DNA of 64,000 nucleotides from the NCBI RefSeq assembly GCF_945956965.1, contig NZ_CAMFJS010000011.1, forward strand, positions 62,001 to 126,000, in the 5' to 3' direction. A program made the position numbers and the translations under genes. The DNA comes from an uncultured Roseateles sp. Lineage in GTDB: Bacteria > Pseudomonadota > Gammaproteobacteria > Burkholderiales > Burkholderiaceae_C. The notes below the pieces were generated by a model. It made no database searches and was not told the DNA's origin. It worked only from the letters and a program-made list of their open reading frames with translations. Below are positions 1 through 10,252 of this stretch, piece by piece (the first letter of the stretch is position 1; each line of letters opens with the position of its first letter).

Positions 1-1
1 C

Positions 2-193
2 CAGGCCAATTTCCTCATCAACTGCGGCCTGGCCGAGCTGATGGACGCCGCCACCTTGCCTCAGCGCGCCATGGCCCACCGCCTGATTGCCGAGCATGAG
101 ATGGGCGAGCTGTTCAAGGTGATCGGCTTCGCCTCCGGCGAGGAGTTCGAGGCCCTGGGCTTCGCGCGCGGTGACCGTAGCCATACGCTGTAA
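2..193 (+). CDS. C-terminal fragment of a MidA/NDUFAF7-like SAM-dependent methyltransferase (DUF185 family); gene starts before the window
   Basis: Open frame from the window edge, QANFLINCGLAELMDAATLPQRAMAHRLIAEHEMGELFKVIGF...; typical of the C-terminus of this family. Confidence 0.7.
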   Translation, partial: QANFLINCGLAELMDAATLPQRAMAHRLIAEHEMGELFKVIGFASGEEFEALGFARGDRSHTL

Positions 194-249
194 GGGCTGC
201 AGGCCCTGCGCCTTAGCCGCGCTGGGCTAACCGAAATGAAGGCAATCGC

Positions 250-1482
250 TTAATCGAGCGCAAGCAAGGCCGCCAATCGCGCCTGCTGCACCGCCCGCCC
301 GATGGCCGGGCCGCTCTTGCCCTCGGCCAGGGCCTGGGCGCTGACCGCGCTCAAGTCCAGGGCCAGCAGCTGGCGCAGATCGGCCAGCAGGCGCTCGCGC
401 TGCGGATAGGGCCGGTCCTCGAAGCCAAGGCGCCCGCGCGCATCGCATTCGCATGCCCACAGCATCTGCTCGAAGCGCTCCGGGCGGCGCCAGGCGTCGC
501 AGCGCTCCAGCAGGCGCAGCCGCGCCTCGGCGCCAAAGCTTTGGCTTTGGTGGACATGGGTGTGCTCGCGCGCCACCAAGTCGGCCAGCTCCTTGCAGTC
601 ATTCGGCACGCGCCAGCGTTCGCTCAGCTGCTTGGCCAGCTTGGCGCTCAAGCCTTCATGGCCGATATGGCGCGGCAGCAGTTCGGGCGCGGTGAGGCCT
701 TTGCCGAGGTCGTGGCACAGGGCTGCGTAGCGCACCGGCAGCGGGGCCAGGTCTTGCGCGGCATGGTCCAACACCATCAGCACATGCAGGCCGGTATCGA
801 TCTCGGGGTGATGGGCGGGCGGCTGCGGCACGCCGAACAGGCGGTCCAGCGCCGGGCAGAGCCTGGCCAGCGCGCCGCAGTCGCGCAGCACCTCGAGCAT
901 GCGTGAAGGCTTGGCCTCCATCAAGCCGCGTGAGATTTCTTGCCAGACGCGTTCGGCCACCAGGGCGTCCACCTCGCCGGCGGCCACCATCTCGCGCATC
1001 AGTGCGGTGGTTTCCTCGGCGATGCTGAAGTCCGCAAAGCGGGCGGCAAAGCGGGCCAGCCGCAGGATACGCACCGGGTCTTCCGCAAAAGCGGGCGAGA
1101 CATGGCGCAAGACCTTGTCAGCCAGATCGCGCTGGCCGCCGTAGGGGTCGATGATTTGGCCGTCCGCCGCCTGTGCCATCGCGTTGATGGTCAGGTCGCG
1201 GCGGCCGAGGTCTTGCTCCAGCGTGACCTCGGGCGCGGCGTGAAAGGCGAAGCCGCGATAGCCCGGCGCGGTCTTGCGCTCGGTGCGGGCCAGGGCGTAC
1301 TCCTCATGGGTCTGCGGGTGCAGAAAAACCGGAAAGTCTTGGCCCACGGCCACAAAGCCCGCCGCCAACATGGCCGCAGGGTCGGCACCAATGACCACCC
1401 AGTCACGGTCGCTCTGGGGCAGGCCCAGCAAGCTGTCGCGCACCGCGCCGCCCACCAGATAGCTTTGCATCGAACTCATCAT
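250..1482 (-). CDS. cca: CCA-adding enzyme / multifunctional tRNA nucleotidyltransferase
   Basis: [31 protein letters not shown]..., [10 protein letters not shown], and HD domain HDLGKG; start trimmed from the 471-aa ORF to the YLVGGAVRD region. Confidence 0.93.
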   Translation of the reverse strand: MMSSMQSYLVGGAVRDSLLGLPQSDRDWVVIGADPAAMLAAGFVAVGQDFPVFLHPQTHEEYALARTERKTAPGYRGFAFHAAPEVTLEQDLGRRDLTINAMAQAADGQIIDPYGGQRDLADKVLRHVSPAFAEDPVRILRLARFAARFADFSIAEETTALMREMVAAGEVDALVAERVWQEISRGLMEAKPSRMLEVLRDCGALARLCPALDRLFGVPQPPAHHPEIDTGLHVLMVLDHAAQDLAPLPVRYAALCHDLGKGLTAPELLPRHIGHEGLSAKLAKQLSERWRVPNDCKELADLVAREHTHVHQSQSFGAEARLRLLERCDAWRRPERFEQMLWACECDARGRLGFEDRPYPQRERLLADLRQLLALDLSAVSAQALAEGKSGPAIGRAVQQARLAALLALD

Positions 1483-1909
1483 TCCTTCAGAAAATTGTTG
1501 CCGGCGAAGCCTGTTCGGCCGGCGATGGCTGGTCATGCTGCCCAAACTGGGCCAGCCAGCCCCGGCGCTCACCTTGGCGCGCACGCTGCCATCATAGGGA
1601 ATGCTGCCCGTCGCCTTGGGGCGCGGCACGCCGGCATTCGCCTGCCGCGGTTCCCGCGGCCCCATATCCAGCGCCGCTCGCCAGAAAGTGCACTGAGGCG
1701 AGCGAATCCACGCACTTTGTTCGCAAAGCGAAACGTATGGAACCGATCTTTACAAATTTGCGGGCGTTTTGAAGCCAGAAGCAGGCTCGTTCCCGCAGTT
1801 AGGGGGCTGCGCTGCGCTGGCAAGCCGGGTACATTCAAACCAACTCAGCTGAGTTCATGTGTCTGTCGCGCTCAAAGCGCGCTGGATTCACACCAAGATT
1901 GGAAGTCGT

Positions 1910-2407
1910 ATGAAGCTCAAACCCATTGCCGTCGCCGCCGTTTTGTCCCTGTCTGCTATTGCCGCTTCGGCCGCTTCGTATGACCTGGGTACGCTGGACA
2001 GCACCGGTTTCGATTCCACGGCAGGCATTTCCGGCAAATTCAAGTTGGGCGCAGCCATTGCTGATTCCTGGAGCTTCACGCTGGACACCGCGTCTTACGT
2101 GGCATTCGGTGCGCAGCAGTCATTTGCTGTCGGCAGTGGCATCGTCAACCCTGTCGGCGTGCTGGATGGTTATGGCCCGCTGACCTTGTACATCAATCCC
2201 ACCCTGACCCAGGCCAATCTGAGCTGGACGGGCAAACTGTCCGCCGGCACCTACACCGTGAACCTGAGCGGCATTTCTGGCGCGAATAACACCAGCTATG
2301 TCACCACGGTGGCAGCCATCCCGGTGCCTGAGCCTGAGAGCTACGCGCTGCTGATGGCCGGCCTGGGTGTGCTGGGCTTTGTGGCACGCCGCCGTCAAGC
2401 CATCTGA
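1910..2407 (+). CDS. PEP-CTERM sorting domain-containing secreted protein
   Basis: Signal peptide MKLKPIAVAAVLSLSAIAASA; C-terminus VPEPESYALLMAGLGVLGFVARRRQAI (PEP, hydrophobic helix, basic tail). Confidence 0.9.
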   Translation: MKLKPIAVAAVLSLSAIAASAASYDLGTLDSTGFDSTAGISGKFKLGAAIADSWSFTLDTASYVAFGAQQSFAVGSGIVNPVGVLDGYGPLTLYINPTLTQANLSWTGKLSAGTYTVNLSGISGANNTSYVTTVAAIPVPEPESYALLMAGLGVLGFVARRRQAI

Positions 2408-2442
2408 GTGGCCCCGCCGCCTTGGGCGGCGCGACACAAAAC

Positions 2443-2467
2443 AAAAAAGCGCCTGAGGGCGCTTTTT
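2443..2467 (+). terminator. Intrinsic terminator downstream of the PEP-CTERM gene
   Basis: AAAAAGCGCC-TGAG-GGCGCTTTTT hairpin with T-run. Confidence 0.85.
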
Positions 2468-2504
2468 GTTTGCCCGTCATTGGGCGTGTGCTTGTGAGCG
2501 AGGC

Positions 2505-3191
2505 TCAGTCTCTGGATTGGCGATAGGGCTCGTCAAAGTCCAGAAAGTCCTTTTCTTCCATGGCATCCGCCACCCAGGCGGCCACGGCCGGCTGGGCTTG
2601 GATGAGTTGCGAGTAGGCCGCGGCGGCCGGGCTCAGCGGCAGGCCGTAGCGGGTGACGCGCATCACCATGGGGGCGAAATAGGCATCCGCCGCGCTGAAG
2701 GCAGCGCCGAACAGGAAGGGGCCACCGCTGGCCGCCAGCGCGTCGCTCCAGAGTGCGTCCAGGCGCTGCAGGTTTTTCCGCAGGCCTTCGTCCTTGGCGA
2801 GCAGGTCTGGGCCGATATGGCTCAGGTCTACCTCAATATTCATCGGGCACAGATTGCGCAGCTTGCCAAAGCCAGCATGCATTTCGGCGCACAGGCTGCG
2901 GGCGCGGGCGCGCTGCTTGGCGTCCACCGGCCAGATCGCATGCTCGGGAAAGCGCTCGGCAATCGCTTCGGTGATGGCCAGGGTGTCCCACACGGCAAAA
3001 CCGTCATCCGCCACCAGCACCGGCACCTGGCCGGTCGGGTTGATCTCGGCCAGCGCGCGGTAGAAGCTTGAGCCCGGCGTGAAGTCGAAGCGCAGCTTCA
3101 CTTCCTCGAAGGGAATGCCAAAGGCCTTCAGCAGCACCCAGGGGCGCATGGACCAGGAGGAGTAGTTTTTGTTGCCGATGACGAGCTTCAT
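2505..3191 (-). CDS. Glutathione S-transferase family protein
   Basis: MKLVIGNKNYSSWSMRPWVLLKAFGIPFEEV..., NPTGQVPVLVADDGFAVWDTLAITEA. Confidence 0.9.
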   Translation of the reverse strand: MKLVIGNKNYSSWSMRPWVLLKAFGIPFEEVKLRFDFTPGSSFYRALAEINPTGQVPVLVADDGFAVWDTLAITEAIAERFPEHAIWPVDAKQRARARSLCAEMHAGFGKLRNLCPMNIEVDLSHIGPDLLAKDEGLRKNLQRLDALWSDALAASGGPFLFGAAFSAADAYFAPMVMRVTRYGLPLSPAAAAYSQLIQAQPAVAAWVADAMEEKDFLDFDEPYRQSRD

Positions 3192-3274
3192 GTGCGGACT
3201 GTTGGTTGGGTGATGACAGAGTGCATCAGCTTAAGGGCAGGTGCGCGGGCCATGGGTGAGCAATCGGCATGGCT

Positions 3275-5377
3275 TTATTGCTCGCCCGGCAAGGATGGGG
3301 CGGGAATGCTCTGCTTGGGGCCAATCTGTTGGCCCAGGCGCTTGCGCAGGCTGCTGGCCTCGGGGCCTTCGTTGAGCATCTGGGCGTAGAGGGTGGTGTT
3401 GGTCAGCACCTTCTTCACATAGTCGCGGGTTTCGTTGAAGGGGATGTTCTCCACCCAGATGGCTGCGTCCACCGTATTGCCCTCGCGCCAGCGCCGTGGC
3501 CGGCCCGGCCCGGCGTTGTAGGCCGCCGCCGCCATGGCCATGGAGCCGCCAAAATCGTCCAGCACCAGCTTCAGGTAGCTGGTGCCGATCAGCACATTGA
3601 AGTCGCGGTCATTGAGCAGTTCGGGGCTGAAGGCGATGCCGACCTTCTTGGCCGTCCAGCGCGCGGTGGCCGGCATCACCTGCATCAGGCCGGAGGCGCC
3701 GACATGCGAGCGCGCGTCCATCACAAAACGCGATTCCTGGCGGATCAGGCCGTAGACATAGGCCGGGTCCACGCCGACCTGGCGCGCCTTGGCGGTGAGC
3801 TCGGGCTTGTGCGGCATGGGGAAGCGCTGGGCCATGTCGATCTCGCGCCGGGTGCGCTCGCTGCTATTGATGCAGCGGTCCCAGATCTCGCGCTCGCAGG
3901 CTTCCTGGGCAGCGGCACGCAGCTCGCGCTCGCTCATGCCGCGCAGGCTGAAGTTCCATTCGCGCACGCCTTCGTTGCGTAAATCGCTGGCGATCAGCAG
4001 CAGGGCGCGCTTCAGGCCGGGATGCGCCTGCGCTGCCGCGCGCTCACTCGCGACGAGTGCTGTGGGCGTGGCCGGCAGCAGGGGCGGTGCGCCCAGCTCT
4101 TCGGCGGCCAGGCGGCCGTAAAACGTCATCGGCGAGGCAATGCCTTGCAGCAATTCACGCGCCTCTTTGTGCAGGGGCTCGCCGGTGGCGCCATCGGCCG
4201 CCGTGGCCATCAAGGCGCGGGCGCGCCAGTATTGCCAGGTGGGGTCGCGCTGTTCGGTCTCGCTCAGCAAGGCCATGCTTTTGAGGGCCTGGAACCAGCG
4301 GCCATCTCGCAGCGCTGCGCGCGTGGCCCAGGCCAGGGTGTCGTCGCTCCAGTCGGGGCCGCCTTTTTGTTTCTCGCTGAGTTTGAGTGCGCGCTCGAAA
4401 TAGTCGGGTGCATCGCTGCTGAGCTTGAGGGCGGCTTGGCGCCCCGTTTGCGCCCAGGCCCAGGCGGCCAGCTCGGGTGGCAACTGGCGCTGCCAGCGGC
4501 TGCTGAGCTGTTCGGCCGCCACGCCCGCATCATTGGCCGCCATGCGCAGCAAGGCCAAGGTGTTCAGCTCGTCATGGATGCGCGTGCCGGTCTTGGCCTT
4601 GCGGGCCAGATAGCGCGTCGGATTGTCAAAAATCTCCGCCAGCGCCAATTCCACCGGCTTGCCCAGCAGGCTCGCCGTCTGCTTGGCCTGGCGCACCTTG
4701 TTGTTCTCCACCGCCAGGCGCAGCTTGATCCACAGCTCGGCGCTGCTCAGCAACTTGGCGTCCACCAAATTGCTGGCCAGCAACTGGCAGCCGTCGTCGC
4801 CCTCGCGCTGCGCCATCCAGGCGGCGCGCGCGGCGTCCTTGACCTTGCGGCCGGCCAGATGTTCGGTCAGCAAGGCGTAGCAGGCGACTTCGCGGTCATC
4901 GCGCATCTGGTAACGCGGGTAGTCGACCGCGAAGTTGCTCCAGTCGCGCCGCCGCCCCAACTCCAGCAGCCAGTCATTGCGCAGCCGGTCTTCCACATAG
5001 CTGCCAGGCCAGCGGGCGTAAAAAGCCTCCAACTCCGGCTGGCTGGCTTCAGCCAGGCGCAGGCCCAGCTGCCAATAGTCCATCCAAGGCGCCAGCGGGT
5101 GGCGCTGTTCGATGGCCGCGGCCGCCGCGGCGCTGGCGCGCTTTTTGTCCTTCAGGCGCAGGGCTTCGCGGGCTTCGATCAGCAGCGGGTCAGGTCTTGC
5201 CTGTTCGGCCTTGTTGGGCGTTGCCGGGCTTTGCGCGTGGCAAAGGCTGAAGCCGGCCAAACTCAGGACCAGGGGCACCAGAGTTGAGAGTCCCAGGCGC
5301 TTCCAGGTCTTGGCCAAGGGCTGCGCTTCATATACTGACAAAACTGAGTCCTTCAAAAACAAATCATGGCTGAACAT
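3275..5377 (-). CDS. Soluble lytic murein transglycosylase (Slt family)
   Basis: C-terminal SLT domain: VDPAYVYGLIRQESRFVMDARSHVGASGLMQVMPATARWTAKK...AAAYNAGPGRPRRW; exact start uncertain (overlaps the divergent 5-FCL start). Confidence 0.9.
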   Translation of the reverse strand: MFSHDLFLKDSVLSVYEAQPLAKTWKRLGLSTLVPLVLSLAGFSLCHAQSPATPNKAEQARPDPLLIEAREALRLKDKKRASAAAAAAIEQRHPLAPWMDYWQLGLRLAEASQPELEAFYARWPGSYVEDRLRNDWLLELGRRRDWSNFAVDYPRYQMRDDREVACYALLTEHLAGRKVKDAARAAWMAQREGDDGCQLLASNLVDAKLLSSAELWIKLRLAVENNKVRQAKQTASLLGKPVELALAEIFDNPTRYLARKAKTGTRIHDELNTLALLRMAANDAGVAAEQLSSRWQRQLPPELAAWAWAQTGRQAALKLSSDAPDYFERALKLSEKQKGGPDWSDDTLAWATRAALRDGRWFQALKSMALLSETEQRDPTWQYWRARALMATAADGATGEPLHKEARELLQGIASPMTFYGRLAAEELGAPPLLPATPTALVASERAAAQAHPGLKRALLLIASDLRNEGVREWNFSLRGMSERELRAAAQEACEREIWDRCINSSERTRREIDMAQRFPMPHKPELTAKARQVGVDPAYVYGLIRQESRFVMDARSHVGASGLMQVMPATARWTAKKVGIAFSPELLNDRDFNVLIGTSYLKLVLDDFGGSMAMAAAAYNAGPGRPRRWREGNTVDAAIWVENIPFNETRDYVKKVLTNTTLYAQMLNEGPEASSLRKRLGQQIGPKQSIPAPSLPGEQ

Positions 5378-6034
5378 CTGATGGCACCGCACGACCGCAA
5401 AGCCCTGCGCACCCAATTGCTGGCGGCCCGCGCCGCCTGGCTGCTGAGCCCCGCCGGCCATGCCGGTGCTGCCGCCCTGGGCCATCACCTGCGCGAGGTG
5501 CTGACCCAATTGGAACCGCAATGCCTGGGTGTTTTCTGGCCGCTGGAAGGTGAATTTAACGCAGCCGCGTATTTGCAAGGCTTGGCGCTGCAAGATGCAC
5601 CTGCTGCGGCCGCGTCCATTGACGACGATGACCCGGCCTATGAGGACTCGAACGACGAAGACGATGCACCCCGCGGCCTGCACTTGCACCGCCTGGATTG
5701 GGCCTTGCCCTATGCCTACAAAGCCGGTGAGCGCCGCATGGAATACCGCCGCTGGGATGGCCAGCCGCCCAGCGCCCAAGACGAATGCGGCATTCCCACC
5801 AGCACGGGCGCGCCGGTCTTGCCCGATGTGGTGCTGGTGCCCTGCGTGGGCTTCACCCGCGAGGGTTATCGCCTGGGCTATGGCGGCGGCTATTTCGACC
5901 GCTGGCTGGCCGCACACCCCGGTGTCATCAGCATCGGCCTGGCCTGGTCGGTCAGCGAGGCGGCTTTCGCGGTCGAGTCGCATGATCAGGCGCTGACCCT
6001 GCTGCTGACGGAAAAAGAAGTGATCTCTCCTTGA
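5366..6034 (+). CDS. 5-formyltetrahydrofolate cyclo-ligase (first copy, with acidic insertion)
   Basis: RLGYGGGYFDRWLA motif, PDVVLVPCVGFTREGYRLGYGGG; insertion DDDDPAYEDSNDEDDAPRG. Confidence 0.88.
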   Translation: MAEHLMAPHDRKALRTQLLAARAAWLLSPAGHAGAAALGHHLREVLTQLEPQCLGVFWPLEGEFNAAAYLQGLALQDAPAAAASIDDDDPAYEDSNDEDDAPRGLHLHRLDWALPYAYKAGERRMEYRRWDGQPPSAQDECGIPTSTGAPVLPDVVLVPCVGFTREGYRLGYGGGYFDRWLAAHPGVISIGLAWSVSEAAFAVESHDQALTLLLTEKEVISP

Positions 6035-6840
6035 CCGAGCCTTTGCGCCCCGCCGCAGGAATGGCTGTTGCGCCCATCGACCACGCGGTGGCCCGGCTGC
6101 GCCACGTCGCCCTGACGCGCGAAACCCGGCCCTATCTCGACCGCAGCGTGCGCCAGGATCGCTGCCCCAACTGCCGCTTGCTGCTCAGCCATTGCATGTG
6201 CGCTCTGCGGCCGCCGCCGCAACAGGCGCGCGCCGGGGTCTGCTTGATCATGGCCGAGTTCGAGGCGCTCAAGCCCAGCAACACCGGTTGGTTGATCGCC
6301 GATTTGCTGGCCGATACATCGGCCTTCGCCTGGGCTCGCACGGTGCTCGACCCGGCCTTGCCCGCCCTCTTGAATGATCCCCAGTGGCAGCCCTATCTGG
6401 TCTTCCCCGGCGAGTTTGCGTCTGCCGAGCGGGTGCGCAGCGATCTACTGCCTGTGCCACCGCTGGCGACCGGCACCGATCTCTGTAGCGAGTGCGTTGA
6501 CGCGAGCCGGCGCCCACTCTTCGTCTTGCTGGACGGCACCTGGGCCGAGGCCTGCAAGATGTTCCGCAAAAGTCCCTACCTGGACCGCCTGCCGGTGCTG
6601 AGTCTGCAGCCCGAGCAGTTATCGCGTTATCGACTGCGCCGCCACATCCACGCCAACCATTTCTGCACTGCCGAAGTGGCCGCGCTGTGCCTGGCCTTGG
6701 CCGGCGAGGCGCAACTCGCGCAGCGCCTGGAGGCCTATCTGGATGTGTTCAGCACCCGCTATCTGCAAGCGCGGCAAAGCGTACCTGCCGATCTGACGGA
6801 TGCAGCGCATCAGCAGTGGCGGGCGCTGTGCGCTAAGTGA
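6031..6840 (+). CDS. DTW domain protein (tRNA-uridine aminocarboxypropyltransferase-like)
   Basis: CPNCRLLLSHCMCALRP cysteine cluster and LLDGTWAEACKMFRKSPYL (DTW region); 4-bp overlap with the preceding gene. Confidence 0.88.
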   Translation: MTEPLRPAAGMAVAPIDHAVARLRHVALTRETRPYLDRSVRQDRCPNCRLLLSHCMCALRPPPQQARAGVCLIMAEFEALKPSNTGWLIADLLADTSAFAWARTVLDPALPALLNDPQWQPYLVFPGEFASAERVRSDLLPVPPLATGTDLCSECVDASRRPLFVLLDGTWAEACKMFRKSPYLDRLPVLSLQPEQLSRYRLRRHIHANHFCTAEVAALCLALAGEAQLAQRLEAYLDVFSTRYLQARQSVPADLTDAAHQQWRALCAK

Positions 6841-6866
6841 TTGATTGAGTCCGCGCAAAACTCGAG

Positions 6867-7598
6867 TCAGCGCAAGAGGAGGGTGCTGCTGGCCCAGCGT
6901 CGCGCGCTGCCGTCCAGCCAGACCGGGGTGCTCAAGCTGGCCGAACTCAGCATGCGCGCAAGGGCGGCTTCCTCCAGCACTTGGATGGTGAAGGCGTGAT
7001 GCCATTGCGCCTGATCGGATTCGTAGCGCAGGCGCATGCTGATGAGTTGACCTTCGCCCTCGCGATCACCTTCGCCGCGAGCAGGGGCTCGGCGTTCAAC
7101 TGATTCGAGCCATAAGCGCAAGCCATCGAGTTCGCCCATCGGCCCCGGTTTGGCCGTTGCGAGCCAGTAGGGGTCCTGGCGTTCGTAAATGAACTGGCCG
7201 TCAGTCCTCAAGTGCTGCGCCGCCACGCGCAGCATGCGGGCTCGCACGGCTGCATCGGCGTGATTGATCAAGCCGCTCGCCAGCAGCACCACATCGAAGC
7301 GTTGTGCCAGGGCCAAATCCTCAATGCCACAGAGCACGGGCTGTGCCTCGCTGGGCAGCTCGGCCAGCATGTCGGCGGAGTTGTCTACCGCAGTGACATG
7401 GCAGCCGAAGTCCAGCAGCGCGCGCGTCAGGCGCCCGCTGCCGCAGCCGAGTTCCAGCACTGTCAGCCCGGGTGGGAAGCATGCTCGGAAGAGCTCGAAT
7501 TCGCCCCGGTAGCGGGAATGCCTGTAAACCTCCGCCGAGCAGCCGTCGGGCGCCTGTGCGCCCGGCCCACTGCCGGAGAAATAGCTTAATGTGCTCAT
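6867..7598 (-). CDS. Class I SAM-dependent methyltransferase
   Basis: MSTLSYFSGSG...LTVLELGCGSGRLTRALLDFGCHVTAVDNSADML. Confidence 0.85.
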   Translation of the reverse strand: MSTLSYFSGSGPGAQAPDGCSAEVYRHSRYRGEFELFRACFPPGLTVLELGCGSGRLTRALLDFGCHVTAVDNSADMLAELPSEAQPVLCGIEDLALAQRFDVVLLASGLINHADAAVRARMLRVAAQHLRTDGQFIYERQDPYWLATAKPGPMGELDGLRLWLESVERRAPARGEGDREGEGQLISMRLRYESDQAQWHHAFTIQVLEEAALARMLSSASLSTPVWLDGSARRWASSTLLLR

Positions 7599-7648
7599 CG
7601 TCAAACACCTCAGAAAATGCAGCACTTGGCCGCGCTGATGCATGCCCT

Positions 7649-8653
7649 TTAAGCCTCGCCCACATCCGCCCGCGACAGCGCTGCTTGCGTTTCTATCCAT
7701 TGCGCGAACTGTTGCACCTCGGGTCGCTGGCGGCCCTGTTCGGTCTGCAGCATCCAGTAGGCAAAGGGGCTGGCCATGCGGGCGCCTGCGCCAAAGGGCT
7801 CCACCAAGTCGCCGCGCTGCAATTGTTCTGACACCAGCACCAGCCGGGCCAAGGCCACGGCCTGGCCAGCGAGTGCCGCTTGAATCTGCTGGTAGGTGAA
7901 GTTGAGATACATCCAGCGGCGCGGCTGCAATTCGGCCTGGCCTTGGCCGGCCAGCCAGCGGCGCCAGCTGAGGTACTCGGCGCTGGGCCGGTGGTCATCC
8001 TCTTCGGCCAGGGTGTACTCGGTCAGGTCGGCGGCCGTGCGCAAGGGCGGGCTGCTGCCTTGCGCGGCCTGCGTCGCCAGCATGCCGCTGACAACCGGCG
8101 TTAGCACTTCGCCGAACAGGCGCAGTGCGCCGCTGGGCACGCGATCTGGCGAGGTGTAGCGCAGCGCCAGATCGACCTCGCTGTCTTCCAGCTCCAGCAC
8201 GCTGTCATTGGCCGAGACGCGGATGTCGATGTCCGGGTGCGCCTGCTGAAACGCCGCCAAGCGCGGGATCAGCCACAGGGACGCGAAGGACGCAAAGGTG
8301 GTGACGTTGACCACCTGGCGCCCATGCGCCTGGCGGATTTGGCGCACGCTTTGGTCCAGGCGTTGCAAGACCTGTTCGGCGGTGGGTTTGAGCACGGCGC
8401 CGTCGCTGGTCAGCTCCACAAAGCGAGTGCCGCGCAGAAAGAGTGCCGTGCCGATTTCTTCCTCCAGCGCGCGGATCTGGCGGCTGATGGCGGATTGGGT
8501 CAGGTGCAGCTCTTCGGCTGCAGCGCGAAAGCTTAAGAGCCGTGCCACCGCCTCGAATGCGCGCAGCGGGCCAATGGCCAGCGGACGTTGGCGAGGCTGC
8601 GCTTTAGGGCTTGGCTTGGCGGGTGCTGCAGGCGGGGTGAAGGCTTGATTCAT
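7649..8653 (-). CDS. LysR family transcriptional regulator
   Basis: PLRAFEAVARLLSFRAAAEELHLTQSAISRQIRALEEEIGTALFLRG winged HTH; LysR substrate-binding domain. Confidence 0.95.
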   Translation of the reverse strand: MNQAFTPPAAPAKPSPKAQPRQRPLAIGPLRAFEAVARLLSFRAAAEELHLTQSAISRQIRALEEEIGTALFLRGTRFVELTSDGAVLKPTAEQVLQRLDQSVRQIRQAHGRQVVNVTTFASFASLWLIPRLAAFQQAHPDIDIRVSANDSVLELEDSEVDLALRYTSPDRVPSGALRLFGEVLTPVVSGMLATQAAQGSSPPLRTAADLTEYTLAEEDDHRPSAEYLSWRRWLAGQGQAELQPRRWMYLNFTYQQIQAALAGQAVALARLVLVSEQLQRGDLVEPFGAGARMASPFAYWMLQTEQGRQRPEVQQFAQWIETQAALSRADVGEA

Positions 8654-8787
8654 GCTTGAATGGAATTAATCATGGCCGCCGATCTCATTGGACGCTGCCG
8701 CTCGTCAACTCTAGCATTCACACCTATTCGATGCGAACAATGCCTCCTAGGGAAAGGCGGTCGCGGCGGATGATGAGGAGAGCAGTC

Positions 8788-9204
8788 ATGAGTAATCAGC
8801 AATCATTGTGGCGGCTTGAGCCGGGTCAGGCGCTGAGTTTCAAGATCGGGCCGGGCGCGCGTGAGTTGCAGGTGACGGCGGGGCGGGTCTGGTTGACCGA
8901 AGCCAATGGCCAAGTTGCGGACCCAAGCGCTGAGACACCGAGTCAGTGGCCGGGCGACGTTTGGCTGCAAGCTGGCGAGAGCCTGCGCCTGGCCTCCGGC
9001 ACGCAAGTCTTGCTGGAGGGCTGGCCGACGGCGCAGTTTCAATTGCTGGTGCCGCCTTGCCCTGAACTGGCCGGGCAGCAGCAGCGCCGCCGTGCCAAGG
9101 CGGGGCGTGAGCCGCAGGGCGCTATTCGCCGCCTGCTGGCTTCTTCTTGGCGCGGCCTGGCGCGCTTGCCCGGGGCTTGGGGCGCGGTGCGCCCGGCGGC
9201 TTGA
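8788..9204 (+). CDS. DUF2917 domain-containing protein
   Basis: WRLEPGQALSFKIGPGARELQVTAGRVWLTEANGQ...; divergent from the LysR gene. Confidence 0.75.
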   Translation: MSNQQSLWRLEPGQALSFKIGPGARELQVTAGRVWLTEANGQVADPSAETPSQWPGDVWLQAGESLRLASGTQVLLEGWPTAQFQLLVPPCPELAGQQQRRRAKAGREPQGAIRRLLASSWRGLARLPGAWGAVRPAA

Positions 9205-9577
9205 CCTTGGCTGCGGGCTTGGCCGCTCGCTGATTGGCCTTGGCGATTTTTTGCGCCTGTGTGCGCAAAGCTGCCGCCATGGCCAAGCGGGCCCAGGGGG
9301 CGAGCAGAGGGGGCGAATCCAGCGCCTCCTCGGGCGGGCGGAAGTAGCCCAGGGTCATGGTTTCGCCCTCGCGTTGATAGCAAAAGGGCTGGCAGCCGGC
9401 GGCCTCGAACTGGCCGCGTGTTTGCGCATCGGTTTTCAGGTAAAGCTGCTCGTCAACAATCAGCGCGACGAAGAGGTCGTCCAGATAAATGCCGTGCCCG
9501 CCAAACATGCGGCGCAAGCGCACGGGCCCCAGGGGCTGCAGCAGTTCGGCGCAATGCCGGGCGAATTCGTGGCTCAT
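9122..9577 (-). CDS. TfoX/Sxy N-terminal domain family protein
   Basis: LLQPLGPVRLRRMFGGHGIYLDDLFVALIVDEQLYLKTDAQTR; basic low-complexity C-terminus. Confidence 0.85.
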   Translation of the reverse strand: MSHEFARHCAELLQPLGPVRLRRMFGGHGIYLDDLFVALIVDEQLYLKTDAQTRGQFEAAGCQPFCYQREGETMTLGYFRPPEEALDSPPLLAPWARLAMAAALRTQAQKIAKANQRAAKPAAKVKPPGAPRPKPRASAPGRAKKKPAGGE

Positions 9578-9680
9578 GGCGGGACTCTACCCAACTCAGC
9601 GGCGGCACCCGCGAGTGTCAAGGGCCTGTGCGTCAGTTCATGCCCTCACTCAACGCCTCGCTGCGTCAGCGTTAGCCCTG

Positions 9681-10070
9681 CTAGCGCGTGGCCTGCAGCA
9701 TCGCGGCCATTTTTTCGTGGATCAGATTGACGGCCTTGAGCGGACGCAGCATCACCTTGAATTCGGTGATTTGCCCGTGCTCGTTCCACTTGATCATGTC
9801 CACGCCGTTGATGCTAATGCCGTCGAGTTCAAGCTCGAACTCCAGGATGGCATCTCGATCACCTTTCAGCTCCCGAACGTATCGGAATGAGTCATTGCCA
9901 AAGACATGGAAGGCCGCAGCGAGATACATCGTTGTGATGGCCTTGCCGACTTGTGGCTTGTGCACGACCGGTGAATAAAACACGGCGTCATCAGCCAGCA
10001 GGGCATCCAGCCCGTGAACATCGCGGTGCTTGAGAAGATTGTGCCAAGTGGCTATGGGGTCGAGTGGCAT
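9681..10070 (-). CDS. NTF2/SnoaL-like family protein
   Basis: WHNLLKHRDVHGLDALLADDAVFYSPVVHKPQVGKAITTMYLAAAFHVFG. Confidence 0.75.
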   Translation of the reverse strand: MPLDPIATWHNLLKHRDVHGLDALLADDAVFYSPVVHKPQVGKAITTMYLAAAFHVFGNDSFRYVRELKGDRDAILEFELELDGISINGVDMIKWNEHGQITEFKVMLRPLKAVNLIHEKMAAMLQATR

Positions 10071-10252
10071 GGATCACCTTTGTTGCGGAGGAGTCTTGCT
10101 GGTTGGTACGTAACTTAAATCCCTTGCGGATTGCCTGGAGCGAATGGCTAGCCAGGACTTCTGCGCTCAACATAGCAAATATGGGTGTGTCCCGGAACCG
10201 GTAGCAACCCACGGTATCGCGGCAAGAGGCCATCACTGCCTAAACTCTGCCC

